Shown here piece after piece: positions 1 to 11,300 of a stretch of 64,000 nt of DNA. Source of the stretch: Lanius collurio (Eukaryota > Chordata > Aves > Passeriformes > Laniidae); assembly GCA_020086605.1 (NCBI GenBank), contig JACBWW010000016.1, positions 18,089,598 through 18,153,597 on the forward strand, read 5' to 3'. Each line of letters begins with the position of its first letter. Position 1 is the first letter of the stretch. The notes under the pieces are model-generated. The model did no database searches and was not told the DNA's origin. It worked only from the letters and a program-made list of their open reading frames with translations. The position numbers and the translations under genes are program-made.

Positions 1-2625
1 TAAATAGTTCATTTAATTTCAGGGATATTTGAATCTTTGGCCAAATTTGTACAGGCTGTAAAAATAATAAATCCCCTCCCCCGCCAAAACCCCAACAAAC
101 AAAACCTCACACTGAAATTCTCCAAATCCAGATAATGGCTATTAATTATTACAATATGCTAACATGAGGGCCAAAATGTTTTCTTCCATGCATTCAACTG
201 TCTAGTTTGTGAGATGTAATAAACCAGAACAGCGCATCAATTATAATATTTTATGATTATTTTATATTCTTGGCAAAACACATGTGCTGTTATCTCAAAC
301 CTTATTAAAGCTCAGCTGATTAGAGGTTGAAGTTTTTACATAAGTTATTGATGTTGCTTCTTTTATTCAAACATTTTCATAACAAACTAGCTAGGAAAAT
401 ATTTTCCTTGGCCAGAACTGTAAGATGAGAGACTTGTGTTGAAGGTAAGACTATGCAACTGTTTGTTTGGATTCAGAATGCTGGACAAACAACTCTCTGC
501 ATCTGTCTTTGAAAATGTTCTGTAGAAAAACACACTTTCCTGAAATGAGATGCATATCTTGTGCTCACAAAATGGGGTATTTAAAAATGACCTGTATAGG
601 TTGCTTGTGGCTATCAGACTCCTTGGTTTTACCATGGCTGTTTAGCTGCCCTTTCATAGAAGTTTCTGGTATATCTATATTCTATATCTATATTCTGGTA
701 TAATTGCCTTAACAATCCAGCGATGCTGGTCTTTTTCTGAAGTAAAACCAGCCTGCACTGGTGTGGGTTATCTGCCTTTTTTGGTCTGCCTCTCGGTTCC
801 CCTTATCTAGCAGGGTGAGAGGGCACTTAGTCTGCTTTATACGTGATGGGAAAATGAGTGGAGCGATGGAGAGATGTCATGGAGCTTTCCTGAAGTCCTA
901 CAAGCAGCTTGTGGCAAAAGAGAATTGGGTCCAGGTCTCCTGAACTTTTAAGCCACCCTCTCAGGAGTGCTTGGGTAGTTGGTAGCACAGACAAAAGCAG
1001 GAGAAAACTGGGAAGTTGGGAAACTTTGCTGGTTGGAGAGGTACAAGAGTTGGCATCCAGGCTGTGCAAGGAAAGGCACCCTTCCTGTGAACAGAATTTA
1101 GAAACTTGGTGTGCCCAGAGCTTGTTTTCTTTAGCTGTATCAGCTGATCCAGGGAAAGATTATTGTTTAGAAACCTTGTGCCTCTTTTTTCAGACCATCA
1201 CAGCTACAGCAACACTACTCACTGGGAGAAAGTACTCTCTGCAGAATTATTTTTGGGTCTGTATATAACTTTCTGCTCTGCCTTTGAATGTTTCTCTAGA
1301 TTCTGGGGAAAAAAGTCTAGAGCCAGCCTATTACAAAAAATGCCACTTAATTTTCCTTCATCTTTTTGACATGGAAAATGCATATCTGATGGAAGTTATT
1401 TGTTTTCACTTGCCATGTGCTAAGAACGTTTATACATTGCAAGTATTACCAATCTAAACAACACAGGCTAATTGGTGTCCTTGTAAAAACAGAACAACAT
1501 GGTTGTTTGAAGGATTGTCATGTGTTTTGGAGTGGAAATGTTTAAATGTCAAAAAGATTCAGTGTCTGTGATTGAACTTTCATCTATCTTCTGAGTTTAT
1601 AGCTATAGGAAGCTCTTCATCTCTGTGTCGTCTTCAAGCATGACTTAAGGCAAGGATTTGGATTCTGTATACTTAAAGGATTGTTTTTTAATGGACAAAA
1701 GGTTTTTGTATAGAGACATTAATGATCCTAGTCACACGTGTAGTGATCTGTATTGACAAGGTGATGGAGGATATTTGAAAAGTGTTTCTCAACACTTCAG
1801 AGGGAAGTCACAACAGCACAAGTGAAGAAAGATGAATGGCTGCTGAACAGCCTCTTACAACACATGAGGTGCTGTGTATTAAACATGTCTTTTGTGAGGA
1901 GTTTAGCACTGTGGAAGGTCCTGTGTGTGAGCTTCTCCACAGTAAATATTTGACAGCTAAAAGATCTGCTGTCAGTTCCTTGGTGGTGCTCGGAGCAGCT
2001 TCGTAGTAGCCAAAGTAACCAATATTTTATCTCTGCAGTGCTGCTCAGTGTTTGAGGTGGTGTAGTGCCCTGTTTATGGCTGTACTAACACAGGGATGGG
2101 AGTTCCTGTTCACATGGTCTGTACTGAGCCAGCAGCAGAAGTAGCTGCGCTGCAGTCAGGTATCACCATGTCAAGCAGTGACCCAGACACGTTTTTTGTT
2201 GAGCTGCGTTCTAGATTTGTTTTGCTGCTGGACATAAAAAAGGGCATCTGAGAATAAACACTACATCATTTCACTTCCCTCTGTGCCACTGTCCACAGAA
2301 ACCAGTACTCAAAATTCCCATTAAGCAGAGAGGCTGAATCTTTAGTAGAGAAAAATTTCTTCACACAGGATGCTTCTCTTCTCATATCTTGAGTCCCTAG
2401 GAAGCCCTGGGCAGTTTGGGTCCAATGGTATGAGGAAGCAGAGCCCTGTCGTGCATGCTCAGTGTGTCTGGAGATTTTGGTATAGTCAGCAACCCTTGTG
2501 GTATAGACCTTCCTTAATGTATGGCATGACAAGTAGGGATGCCTGGAAAGTGTAGAAACCCCTGAGGAACAGCAGAAAGGCTTGGGCAGCAGTGATGGTA
2601 ACTCTGCAGATAGCTCTTCTGCTGG
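1..2625. other. Unassigned non-coding sequence
   Basis: No coding exon, RNA gene or clear repeat is recognised here. All open frames are short (119 codons at most) and show no family motif. The sequence is AT-rich with sparse CpG, as in vertebrate intronic or intergenic DNA. A 13-bp direct duplication lies at 670-695. A TATA-like run (ATAAAA) followed by AATAAA near 2234-2256 recalls the 3' part of an LTR, but no matching termini or target duplication were found, so it is not called. Confidence 0.6.
670..695. repeat. 13-bp tandem duplication
   Basis: Two perfect adjacent copies of TATATCTATATTC occupy 670-682 and 683-695, with CTGG on the left and TGG on the right. This is a small AT-rich tandem duplication of the kind made by replication slippage. 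No function is implied. Confidence 0.85.
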
Positions 2626-2629
2626 ATTC
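2626..2629. repeat. Left target-site duplication (ATTC) of the solo LTR
   Basis: ATTC directly precedes the TG that opens the LTR, and the same four bases follow its closing CA at 3423-3426. In known retroviral families a 4-bp duplication is usual for class I (gamma-like) elements, while class II (ERVK-type) gives 6 bp and ERVL 5 bp. The match therefore favours class I, but four bases alone are weak evidence. Confidence 0.7.
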
Positions 2630-3027
2630 TGTTATAGATGAGTCAAAATTCATAATAAATTAAATGGTATCAAGGTTGATTTTAAGTATAAGGGTTATTA
2701 GACTGTACATGTATCCAAAGATGTTATGTTTGGAATGTGCCTTGGCATGTTCCCTGGTAGCCCAGCCAAAGTCACGGGTTACCCTTCTCAGTGATAACAT
2801 TTGCATCTGAAGCACAGGCAGAACTTCCACCAGAGAGGTCTCAAGTACCCATCATCATCGGGAAGCCAGAAATCCATCTGGCACATCAACCTACTCCAAA
2901 TCTACTCTGCACCTGGAGAATCCTTTTTCCATCTGAAAGGAGCAACAGATATGATCATCTAAGTTCCTGTTCCTCCCTAGAGCATGCTGATGAACGGACC
3001 TCTTACCTAAGACTCTTCATTTTAATG

Positions 3028-3090
3028 ACACAAGAAGAGTTCCTGGAAAATATCAACCAAAGACACAAAAGAGTTCCTGAACACATCAAC
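3028..3090 (+). repeat. Imperfect tandem repeat inside LTR U3
   Basis: Two similar units, at 3028-3057 and 3063-3090, both begin ACACAA, share AGAGTTCCTG and end ATCAAC. They lie about 35 bp apart. Duplicated segments in U3 are common in retroviral LTRs and often carry enhancer sites; that role here is inference. A further direct repeat, GAACGGACC, occurs near 2993 and 3095. Confidence 0.7.
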
Positions 3091-3188
3091 ATCTGAACGG
3101 ACCCCTGATCTCTGGACCAGAGGACCATAGAAGACAAGATGAATATGAAAAAGACAAAGGATTTTCTAGCCGGAGGCAAGAAAAACAG

Positions 3189-3196
3189 TATAAAAA
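3189..3196 (+). promoter_or_regulatory. TATA box of the solo LTR
   Basis: TATAAAAA sits about 150 bp upstream of the LTR poly(A) signal, where a core promoter is expected at the U3/R boundary. Transcription would start near 3215-3225. This supports the plus orientation of the LTR. Whether the promoter is active today cannot be told from sequence. Confidence 0.6.
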
Positions 3197-3338
3197 CCGG
3201 ACTCAGAAACCTCGAAGTGTGCACTGCCACCCTGAACTGCTGGTGTTCAGGGCTGTGTATGTGTCACCCAGGGTCAAGAACCTAGGCTTGGCCCTGCCGT
3301 TTTATAGTGGCTAATCAAAATTGTCAATTTGATCATAA

Positions 3339-3344
3339 AATAAA
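3339..3344 (+). terminator. Poly(A) signal of the solo LTR
   Basis: AATAAA is followed within 20 bp by a T/GT-rich run (TTCTGTTTGTTTTTAT), the usual downstream element for cleavage and polyadenylation. Its position after the TATA box and before a short U5 fits the R/U5 boundary of an LTR. Confidence 0.6.
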
Positions 3345-3422
3345 TTCTGTTTGTTTTTATATTAATAATTTGGCTCACGCAAGTTATTAATTTGATTTAA
3401 TTGGCAGTTTTCATTTATAACA

Positions 3423-3426
3423 ATTC
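3423..3426. repeat. Right target-site duplication (ATTC) of the solo LTR
   Basis: Copy of the four bases at 2626-2629, directly after the terminal CA of the LTR. Confidence 0.7.
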
Positions 3427-4179
3427 TTCTCCTTTATTGTAGGATTTCCCCCTTGTCTGTGGAAGATGTTCGTGGTTCTTACTCATGTCTTGCTATTATC
3501 TGTCCTAAGCTCTCTCTGAAAGGAGGAGGAAGAGCAGTATCACCAGAAATGTTCTGAAAAATGTCTGAAGGTGTAACTGGATGGTTGGATCATGTAAAAA
3601 GCTGAGTGGAGTTGGGAAAATGGTTTGTCTGAGTTTAGCTCCCAGGAGAAAAGGCATCTCAAGCATTAGGTCCTGACCAGTGCGACCTGAGTAGTGAAAT
3701 GAGGGATTCTGGTCTTAAGCACTGGCTCAGGTGTTGGGTTCAGCCTTAATTGCTCAGGAGACCTTTGTGTGTGCTTAGCAGCTGTTTCTGAAGCTCTTCT
3801 TTGGATTCAAGAGTGTGCAAATCTACCTATGAAAATGTCATGTGTTTTCACACCTTGAGGAGCTGTGATGAAGCTCACTTTGACCTGAGTGAGGTCGGGC
3901 AGCAGCTGTAGCTGTGAAGAGCTGTGAGTTTACCCCCACCAGCAGCAGTGGAGGTGCAGTCCTGGCTGGGTTTAGGGAACCCAAAGGCAGTGAGTTGCAG
4001 TACCAAGGAGCATCAGCAGCTACAGAAAGGAGTGATTTGTTGTTAGGGGAGGGGGGGGAGAAGGCTGAGGTGGTTCCCAGCAGAAGCTCACATCACACAA
4101 GCTATTTCCTCTCCAGCCCATCTCAGGACGCTCCTTGTTGACATATGTGTTTCCATTTACACTGCAGTATGTTTGCCAG
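3427..4179. other. Unassigned non-coding sequence
   Basis: Nothing beyond ordinary single-copy sequence is seen. A G-rich run (GGGGA followed by eight G) lies near 4047-4060, but it lacks four separate G-tracts. Confidence 0.55.
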
Positions 4180-4448
4180 AGGGCAATTGCTCCTTTAACC
4201 CCAACCCTTCTCTTTATGCCTTCTCTGTTTGCTCATTTTAACCCTGCTCCCTTTATCACTGCCCATCCCTCCCCTTCTCTCTCTTCCACCTCTGATTCCT
4301 ATTTCTTAATCTGCTTTGGTTTTTCACCCTTTGGGGTATTTCTCCCCACTTCCTCCCTCCCTCTGAATTCCCCACCATCTGTCCCCTCCACTTGACTGCT
4401 CTCTTCCATCTTTCCCCCTCATTCTTTCTCTTATTTCTTTGCTCACAG
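4180..4448 (+). repeat. Pyrimidine-rich low-complexity tract
   Basis: About 270 bp dominated by C and T on the plus strand, with many CTCC and TTCC runs. It ends in TTTCTTTGCTCACAG at 4434-4448, which matches a strong vertebrate splice-acceptor pattern. The open frame through it exists only because stop codons are rare in such sequence. If this region is transcribed on the plus strand the tract could serve as an extended polypyrimidine tract, but no downstream exon could be confirmed. Confidence 0.6.
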
Positions 4449-5820
4449 TGGACTAAAGGTCATTCACATGTGGAAAAAGATGCTCTTTTTGGGGTCACAC
4501 CTCTGTCTTTGGTTTCATTTCATCGTATTTGAGGTTCTAAGAGCCTAGAATTTCTTCTTCTTTTTTTTTCCCTTTAATTGTCTTTTTTTTTAATAGCAGT
4601 TGAATGTACTCCAGAAGTTCCCAGAGACAGCAGGTAGCCTCTATCCAATCTCCAAAAGAAACCCCCAAAACAGGAAAACTTAGGGCTGTGTGCACACCAG
4701 TAAAGCATGTTGGGTTTGGTGGAGCTATGCCAGTCACACCAGTTAAGGACCCAGTTCAGGACTGGGTTACTTCCCTTGTTCAAAGAAATGGCTTGCAGTA
4801 TTTGCAACATTTTCCTGGATTGTGTACACGAGCTAGATTTTCAGCATTTCCTACTTTCAATTACTTTGACTGAGCTTGGAACCAGTCCCTAGCCTCATAT
4901 AATAATGCCTTTTGTATCTGCACTTGGCACTCCCAGCCAAATCTGTGCAAAGAATCATTTCTGGTGGAACAGCATTGCAGAGAGGAATGGCTTTTCATAA
5001 AAATTTTTAAATATATGTATATATATGTGTGTTGGCAAATGCTGCATAAATGTTATAGCTTATCCTGGCAAAACAGCACTTCTGCTGTTACAGGGGATTT
5101 CCTTAGGGAAACTGGTATAAATTATCCCAGCGGAAGCATCCTTTTTGCTGGTTGTGAGGAAGGTGGGTCCAAGAGCTGTGCCAGTAAGGCATTACTAACA
5201 CAGCTTTGGCCTTGGAACTGACTCAGCATTGTTCAGACTTGTGCTGAGGAGGTTGGTGTGCTTAAAATTTGAGCGAGAGCATCTGTGCAGCTTCTTACAT
5301 GTGTGTTTTTTTCATAGGGACAATTTTTTTTTATTAGCATCTTTTTCAGGGAAAGACATAAATAGTCTGTGAGTAAATTTGTGTTGAAATGAAAGAAGCC
5401 AAGATTGGGTTTAATGGTCACCCAGGCTCTTTTTCACTCTTCCTTTCACCAGGAATTTAGGGACCAGTACCCCCCCTCCAAAAGACACTTTGGTATCAGT
5501 GCTGCTGCTGGACTAAAGACTATTGTATTTTAAAAGCTTTGCTGCATCCAGGAGTTCTGGAAAATTGTGTTGGGAAGGAGGCTGAGTAGGAGATGCCTCC
5601 ATCCACGTGGCTGTGGGATCTGAGGGCTGGGGGAGCAGCTCCATGTGCCCAGAGCCGTCGCTTCCCCATGCAGAGGAGTTGTCGTAGAGTAAGAATTGCT
5701 CCCTGCGGGTTGTGGCTGGAGAGGTCAAAGTCATCTCCCATTTTGGAAGGTGGGGTTTGAGCCTGTGTGTGCCCTGGGTTTGTACTTTGGACCCCAATCT
5801 GCTTGTTGTTGTATCAGGGT
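4449..5820. other. Unassigned non-coding sequence with acceptor-like site
   Basis: A second T-rich tract (4557-4596) runs into ATAGCAG near 4600. The 89-codon frame that follows (4604-4873) resembles no family I know and has no clear donor. Short TA/TG runs lie at 5010-5035. No gene is called. Confidence 0.5.
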
Positions 5821-5829
5821 TATGTTAAG

Positions 5830-6089
5830 CCCGGAGTAAAAATAATTTGAGCCGCGGCGTACGAGCTCATTGTGCCTTAATAAAGAAAACAACACCACAT
5901 TCACTCATCACACTTTGAAATGAAAGCTGTAATGTCATAAAAGGGAACTTTTATTGTTTTCAGAGAACATAAAAGCCCTTGGAACAAAGTCAGAAGGGTA
6001 TTTGGATGAATAAGGTCAAAGTCTGGTGTACATAAAGTGAGCATTGTACAACATTATAGGTTGTACCGAGTGTCAGCAAGTTACCAGAA
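5830..6089. other. Candidate conserved non-coding element
   Basis: A tight CpG cluster (CCGG, GCCGCGGCG, ACGAG; five CpGs within 5831-5864) is followed by AT-rich sequence with few low-complexity runs. CpG retention outside genes suggests constraint or lack of germline methylation. Conservation is inferred, not observed. Confidence 0.3.
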
Positions 6090-6192
6090 GCCCTGATCCT
6101 GTCAACACTCGAATGTGTGCGTGAGTTTGCCCTTGTAAATACCCTCATTCAAACACAACTGGAGCAAAGTTATGCTCAAACATGAGTGTTCT
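6090..6192. repeat. Old sauropsid-type interspersed repeat, copy 1
   Basis: The stretch begins CCCTGATCCTGTCAACACTC, continues with GTGCGTGAGTTTGCCC, and ends GTTATGCTCAAACATGAGTG. This resembles a repeat common in bird, crocodile and turtle DNA that reads roughly as 'CTGATCCTGCAAACACTTA' followed by 'CACGTGAGTAACTTTAC' and a self-complementary second half. I recognise the pattern but cannot name the family. The copy is strongly diverged. Confidence 0.5.
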
Positions 6193-7737
6193 AAGAATCA
6201 GCATTTTCCTAGTAAAATGTTAAGGAATCAAGAATTTGAAATCCCAAATTGGCCTCAAAAGGCATAATGTGGATTTTTCAATGACACTGAGCTTTCAAAG
6301 TTCTCTTAAGCTTTTCTTTGGACAAAGTAAAACATTTAATGTTGATGTTCATCTTTTTTTGTGACATCCAATATTAGTTTGAAATAACAAATATTGTAAC
6401 TGTAAAAAAAACTTCCATGTAATGAAATTCCAGAAATGTTTTCATCTAATTTTTTTCCCCAATTTGGTAAAATTTCCATATAAATTACCAAGTCTGCAGA
6501 GAAAGAATTAACTTTGGCACAAATGTCCTTTCTCAGTATTTTTATGATAAGTTCTAATACTCGAGACAACTGAAAATCTGCTTTCCTGACAAAATATTGT
6601 AATGATAAAATTGTTTTCAAACCCTTTCTAGTGTGGATAAAACGATTTTTTAAAAAAAAATCTGCTTTCTGTATTTTACTGAAAGCAAAACAATATGAAA
6701 CACACATACACACACAGAGTTTATCTTAAAGCTTGGAGGTTTGGAGTGTACAAAATCTTTTTGTAGCCTTTTTTTATGCTTTTCAAAATTATTTTGAAAT
6801 AAAACAAAGGTAAAATAACACTTCTGTGGAAGAGAGGGCAATTAAATCCCAAGAAAATACTTTTTGTTGATGAAAGGACAAAAAAAAAAGCATTTAATTG
6901 CCTAAATTCCAGCAGAGACTAATGTTCAAAACCTTGCTAGGTGGAAATTCCCTGCTTTGTCTTTACCTGGCGGAGGGTGCATCTCTCTGTACCTCTGTTC
7001 CTCTGTGATGGCTGGTCCCCTTCATGCTGGGTGACATGCCACTCATTTCCCAGCAGTTGTTGTTATTCCTGTCCCTTAAATAGGCAGTATTTAACTTCTG
7101 GTACCTCACCGTGGCCCAAATTCCCAGCCAAAGGGAGGAGGATGGGTGTGGATCCTCTTTGTCCAGGGGACCTGAGAGATGCAGCAGGAGAAGAAGAGGA
7201 AGAGGAGAAGCAGAGGTTGGCAGCTGTGCTCCCTGCCAGTTCCATCTCAGCTGTTTGAAGCTTTAAACAATTTGAATAATGACTCTGAAGGGCGGAATAA
7301 AAGGTGGCAAGGAGAGCTTGTTGAAACAAATAAGATTTTTCTTTTTTCTTTGCTTCTCCACATGAGAGAAGGCAGACTGCGACTTACAATGAGTGGTGTG
7401 AGTCACTGAGACAGAAAAAACCCACCAAGCCACAGCGTGTTTGCTCGTGCAAATGGCTGTGCTGCTGCCCTCCTCCATCCCTTGCCTGTTTTGCTCCCGA
7501 GCCCACATGGCAGACATTACACACTGATCTATTCTTAAACTGTTTCTGGTTTCTGTGTGGCACCAGCTGCAGGGGAGCAGAGTCACGCGAGCAAAGGCAG
7601 GATGTTTGGTGGCTCTGCCAGCCATGCCCAGCCTGGTCGCCCCACAGTCTGGCACAAAATATGGAGGCAGCCTCATCCACCAGATTTCTCAGCTCCTCCC
7701 AAAATGAGTGTATCTGCATTTGTCCTTGGGTGATGGG
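6193..7737. other. Unassigned AT-rich non-coding sequence
   Basis: AT-rich, with short T and A runs (for example 6652-6660 and 6881-6889). The 125-codon minus-strand frame at 6336-6713 shows no family signature and is a length expected by chance in 64 kb. The block near 7255-7330 is free of simple repeats and could be regulatory. Confidence 0.55.
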
Positions 7738-7810
7738 GGGGAAAAAAACAAAAAAACCCCAAACAAACAAAAAAAAACCAACAAAGAAGAAAAAGGAAAG
7801 AAAAAGAAAG
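7738..7810 (+). repeat. A-rich low-complexity tract
   Basis: A purine-rich run made of A tracts broken by CC, G and AG. It is simple sequence and encodes nothing credible. It could be the decayed tail of a retroposed element, but no body could be identified upstream. Confidence 0.75.
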
Positions 7811-7849
7811 GATCAAAGTGTTAATTGTAAAACATCTTGTGGTGCCAGG

Positions 7850-8350
7850 TGGAAATGAAAGCAGGGTGATCAGTGAAATAATCCATGGGGATGTAACTGA
7901 AGTGCATTTTCCAGCAGCTCATTAGAATAACGAAGAACCCACAAAGGACATGGGAGATGCAAACAAGCTTTGTTGCCCTGTCATTATTTTTAGGAGCAAT
8001 CTGATACTGCTGAGGACTGGGTTAATAACAGATAATTGCTGGCTTTATTCTTGCTTTTCTCTCTCTTTTTTTCCCCCTCCCCTCTTCCCTGAATGGTTTT
8101 ATGGGATATGGACTTAGTAATGTTGTGGCAAAGTGTCATTTCCTGTTTTATTGGAATGACTCAAGTGTGCGCGCTGTGGTGGAGGTCAGGAGCACGTTTA
8201 TGAAGTTTGCACTGTGGTTAATTAGTAGGAGTGGGCAAGTTTCCTTCTCCTTGTCTCTTTGCTGCTGTGGGAGGATGGAACAAACCCTCCATAAATTTGC
8301 CTGGACCATGTTGATGTCGCACGAGTTTGATCCCGAAATGATGCCCAGTA
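7850..8350. other. Candidate conserved non-coding element
   Basis: Compact sequence without simple repeats, containing homeodomain-type cores (CATTAG near 7920, TTAATAAC and ATAATTG near 8022-8038, TTAATTAG near 8218). It also holds a run of CpGs at 8167-8334 (GTGCGCGC, CACGTT, GTCGCACGAG, CCCGAA). This mix resembles vertebrate developmental enhancers. The 120-codon frame at 8101-8463 has no recognisable domain and is probably incidental. Confidence 0.3.
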
Positions 8351-11300
8351 ATCCAGCCTGTGACTCCTCCCAGGACTATCTATCCTTGTGTGCTGCTGTG
8401 CTCAGGCTCCCCAGGGTCTGCAAACCTGCTTGTGTGAAGCTTCTTGAAACCCTTTTGGTCTGAGCAATCAGCTGCTTTTCCTTCTTTGCCCAGGCCAACT
8501 GAGTTTCATTTGGCTAACGCTTTTCTGCCTGTGGCCAATGTTCTCTCCTGCTCTGGATTTGCCTTTGTCAGGCTGCACCGAGTGCAGCTGGTCCCAGGTC
8601 CCTGGACAGCCACAGGTTTAAGGAACTCCTTTCCATGACTTGTGTCCTGGCTGTTCAGGCCCGATGCAGGGATAGCTGTTGGGCAAACACAGATACAGGA
8701 TAGGGCAAGTGGAAAGGAAAAGTGCTTTTGTGGTTGGTGGTATTGCAATAAAACAAACTCACTGTTTCTGACAAGTTTAGGTCTCTATTTCAATAAAACT
8801 TTCATATTATTATATTAGTTTATATAATTCATTTTTATTTTATGTTTTTATTATCTTAAGGCCAGCTTTAGGCTTTATTTTATAGCCTTGATTTAGTTGT
8901 CTGACTTCTTGGGACTGCAGAGAGGTTCTCAGCTGTCATCGAAGATCTCTCAGTTGCTCACGGGTTTGTGCTTGCTGACATTAATGTGAGGCTCAGGAGC
9001 TGTATTTGCAAGGCTCTGCAGTCCTGGTCAGGCATCCAGCTCACCCCAAGCCCATCATGCTCTTTCTGAACCCCCACAGCAGTGTTGAAGGACTCCATGA
9101 GATAAGTATGGCCATTGATGGCTCTTGGGTGCTAACAGGGACCCAGAAAGGGAAATATTCAACTGCACAGCCAATTTGTTCAGCTGCTTGGAGAAGAATT
9201 CAAAATGCTTAAGTTTGGTGGACATGAACAGGAGAAAATAGCAGAATGATCAAGAAGAAATGGAGCTTTCCACAAATTAAAAGAAGCTCATGAAATTAGA
9301 AAGGATTTTCATTTTTGACCCAGTGATTTTTTCATGAGATTTGTGTGCAGAAAAGCTGGGTCAGGGAGTTTATGCTTATTTTAAATTATATTACTTGGCT
9401 TGAACCTGTATAAATTAATGCTGAAAATGAAAAATCATTTTTATTGCATTTAAATGCCGTGCCTCTTTAAGAAATAATCAGAGTACAGATTAAAAAAAAG
9501 CCTCTGGAAGTACAATTGTTCAGATCTGATCTGTGTTACAGTAGAAAATCCAGAATGCAGTCATAAAATGTGTTAATACCCATCGAAAGAATATTAGTGA
9601 AGAGATTTGCTCTTTCTAATAAAATACATCAAGCAGAAAATTTTACAGTGAAGGGGAGGTAAGCACCCAGTTTAACTTTATATCTATCTATGTGGGTAAA
9701 AAATTTATAGCCATAAAGTGAGGTTGAAAATGTAGAGCTTGAGGTCAAGTCAGTCTCTTGTTTCAGCCTGCTCCATAGTGTGGTGGTGCTGGACAAAACA
9801 GCTGCTAGAGCTCCTTTCAGGCCCACATGGTCACAGATGAGGTCAGAAATATTTCACAGGCTGGTTGGGATGTCCAGTCCCATGTTCAGCTTCCTCACGT
9901 TCTTCAGGCAATGCTGCAGGCAATGAATGTAAGAACTGTTGGTCTTGGACTGAGAGGGATCATCCAAAGGGATGCAGATGGAGAAAGTGATATGGAAAAG
10001 GCTAGGAAATGTTTGGACCTGCAGGAAGTCAGCTAAACTAATGCTGGCTTGGCTGTCAGGACTCCTTTGAGATAAACTCTCAGTGGAGCAGAGACCCTGC
10101 CTGCTGCAGCCCTACAGTTTTCCTCATCCTTTTATGCCACATCTGATTTATGGAGGCACTTATTGGCCAGATGTGAGGGTATAAGCATCAGTCAGGGGGA
10201 CACTAATAATTCTCTTCTCTATCTGTTTCTAATGAATGTCCAAGCATGTAGTCTCACTTTCAGAGTTGTATAGTGTGAATGTGGGTTAAATTAAGTAGCA
10301 ACTGGTCAGCAGAGGTGTTTGGAGGAAGTCTAAAAACCAAAAAAACAACTCATGTTCAAATCATGTTAAGAGTGGGGTGGAACCATCAAAAGGAAGAAAA
10401 TTAAAATTGAAAGTAATCTTAACTTGTGCTATTAGAGATGGGGGCCTGGAAGCCCGATATGTCTGAAAGTGACCTTAAGGTGGGGTAGAACAGCAGATGA
10501 AATCCAAGTTCTTAATGCAATGCCAAAGGCAGGAACAAAATAGCTGTTTTAAGACCTCCCACCACTAAGCTTCTGTACATGTGATTACTATGAGCACTGA
10601 CATCTTGGTGCTGGACAGAGATACCAATGAGTCAGGCTTTAGAGAACAGCTCATGTTTAAAGAGCTCAGAGGACTGAACCATGGGGAAAGCAGAGAGGCA
10701 GTGCTTAAGAAGAAAATTGTTGTCAAAAGGGACAATCACTGCTGTTGAAAAACACTGGACAGATTACAAACAAAAGAAGAAATGGAATCATTAAAGGGCA
10801 ACTTGATGCAGGTTTAAGGAATGAGACTCCTATGGATGCAGATATATAAAAGGATAAAGAGAAATCTCTTGGAACAGGCAGCAGCACAAGCAGATGTATT
10901 TCAACTAGTGGCACTCCGAAGCTCAGTCTTGCATCAAAGGTCTTGTTTGATCCCTGGTCATTCTGTACAACAGACCTGAAGTGAAATGCCAGGCTTTAGG
11001 AAAAATTCAGATCACTTCCAGACTGTAACTTCCTGGAGTGTTACAACTCCAGGATCATCTCTGTTTTGGAAAACAAGGAATGTTGGCATACAGTGATTAT
11101 GGGGCTGCTGTAATGGCAGATGCGCACCAGAGTGGAAGTTCTGACATGGGAAGGCAACACGGGTTATGGACTGCGTGCAGTATTCTGCCTACTCAGCTTA
11201 TGGTTGGTGGTCCAGGTTTCTTCACTCTCCCAGGCAAAGTTGAGTCTCCCAGAAAAAAAAAAATTGAGAAATTGTTTGTGCCTTTAATAATTAAGTCACC

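Larger units (their letters stand above)
2630..3422 (+). mobile_element. Solo long terminal repeat of an endogenous retrovirus
   Basis: This 793-bp unit opens with TGTTATAGATGA and closes with the inverted form TCATTTATAACA (11 of 12 terminal bases are complementary). It is flanked by the direct duplication ATTC. Inside it has the order expected of an LTR read on the plus strand: a long U3, a TATA box (3189-3196), a transcribed R stretch, AATAAA (3339-3344) with a GT-rich run after it, and a short AT-rich U5. There is no primer-binding site, polypurine tract or gag/pol/env frame beside it, so this is a solo LTR left by recombination between two LTRs. The 101-codon open frame inside it (2791-3096) is incidental. 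The subfamily is unknown to me. A DNA transposon with 12-bp terminal inverted repeats is the alternative, but the promoter and poly(A) layout argues for an LTR. Confidence 0.82.

Noticed and set aside
2230..2260. TATA-like and AATAAA motifs suggesting a second LTR
   Set aside because: No terminal TG/CA pair, inverted ends or target duplication could be found.
2791..3096. 101-codon frame within the solo LTR
   Set aside because: It lies in U3, which is non-coding in most retroviral families, and has no recognisable protein pattern.
4047..4062. Long G run as a quadruplex
   Set aside because: It offers only three separable G3 tracts under the usual rule.
6336..6713. 125-codon AT-rich minus-strand frame
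   Set aside because: Several frames of this length are expected at random; composition simply mirrors the AT-rich DNA.
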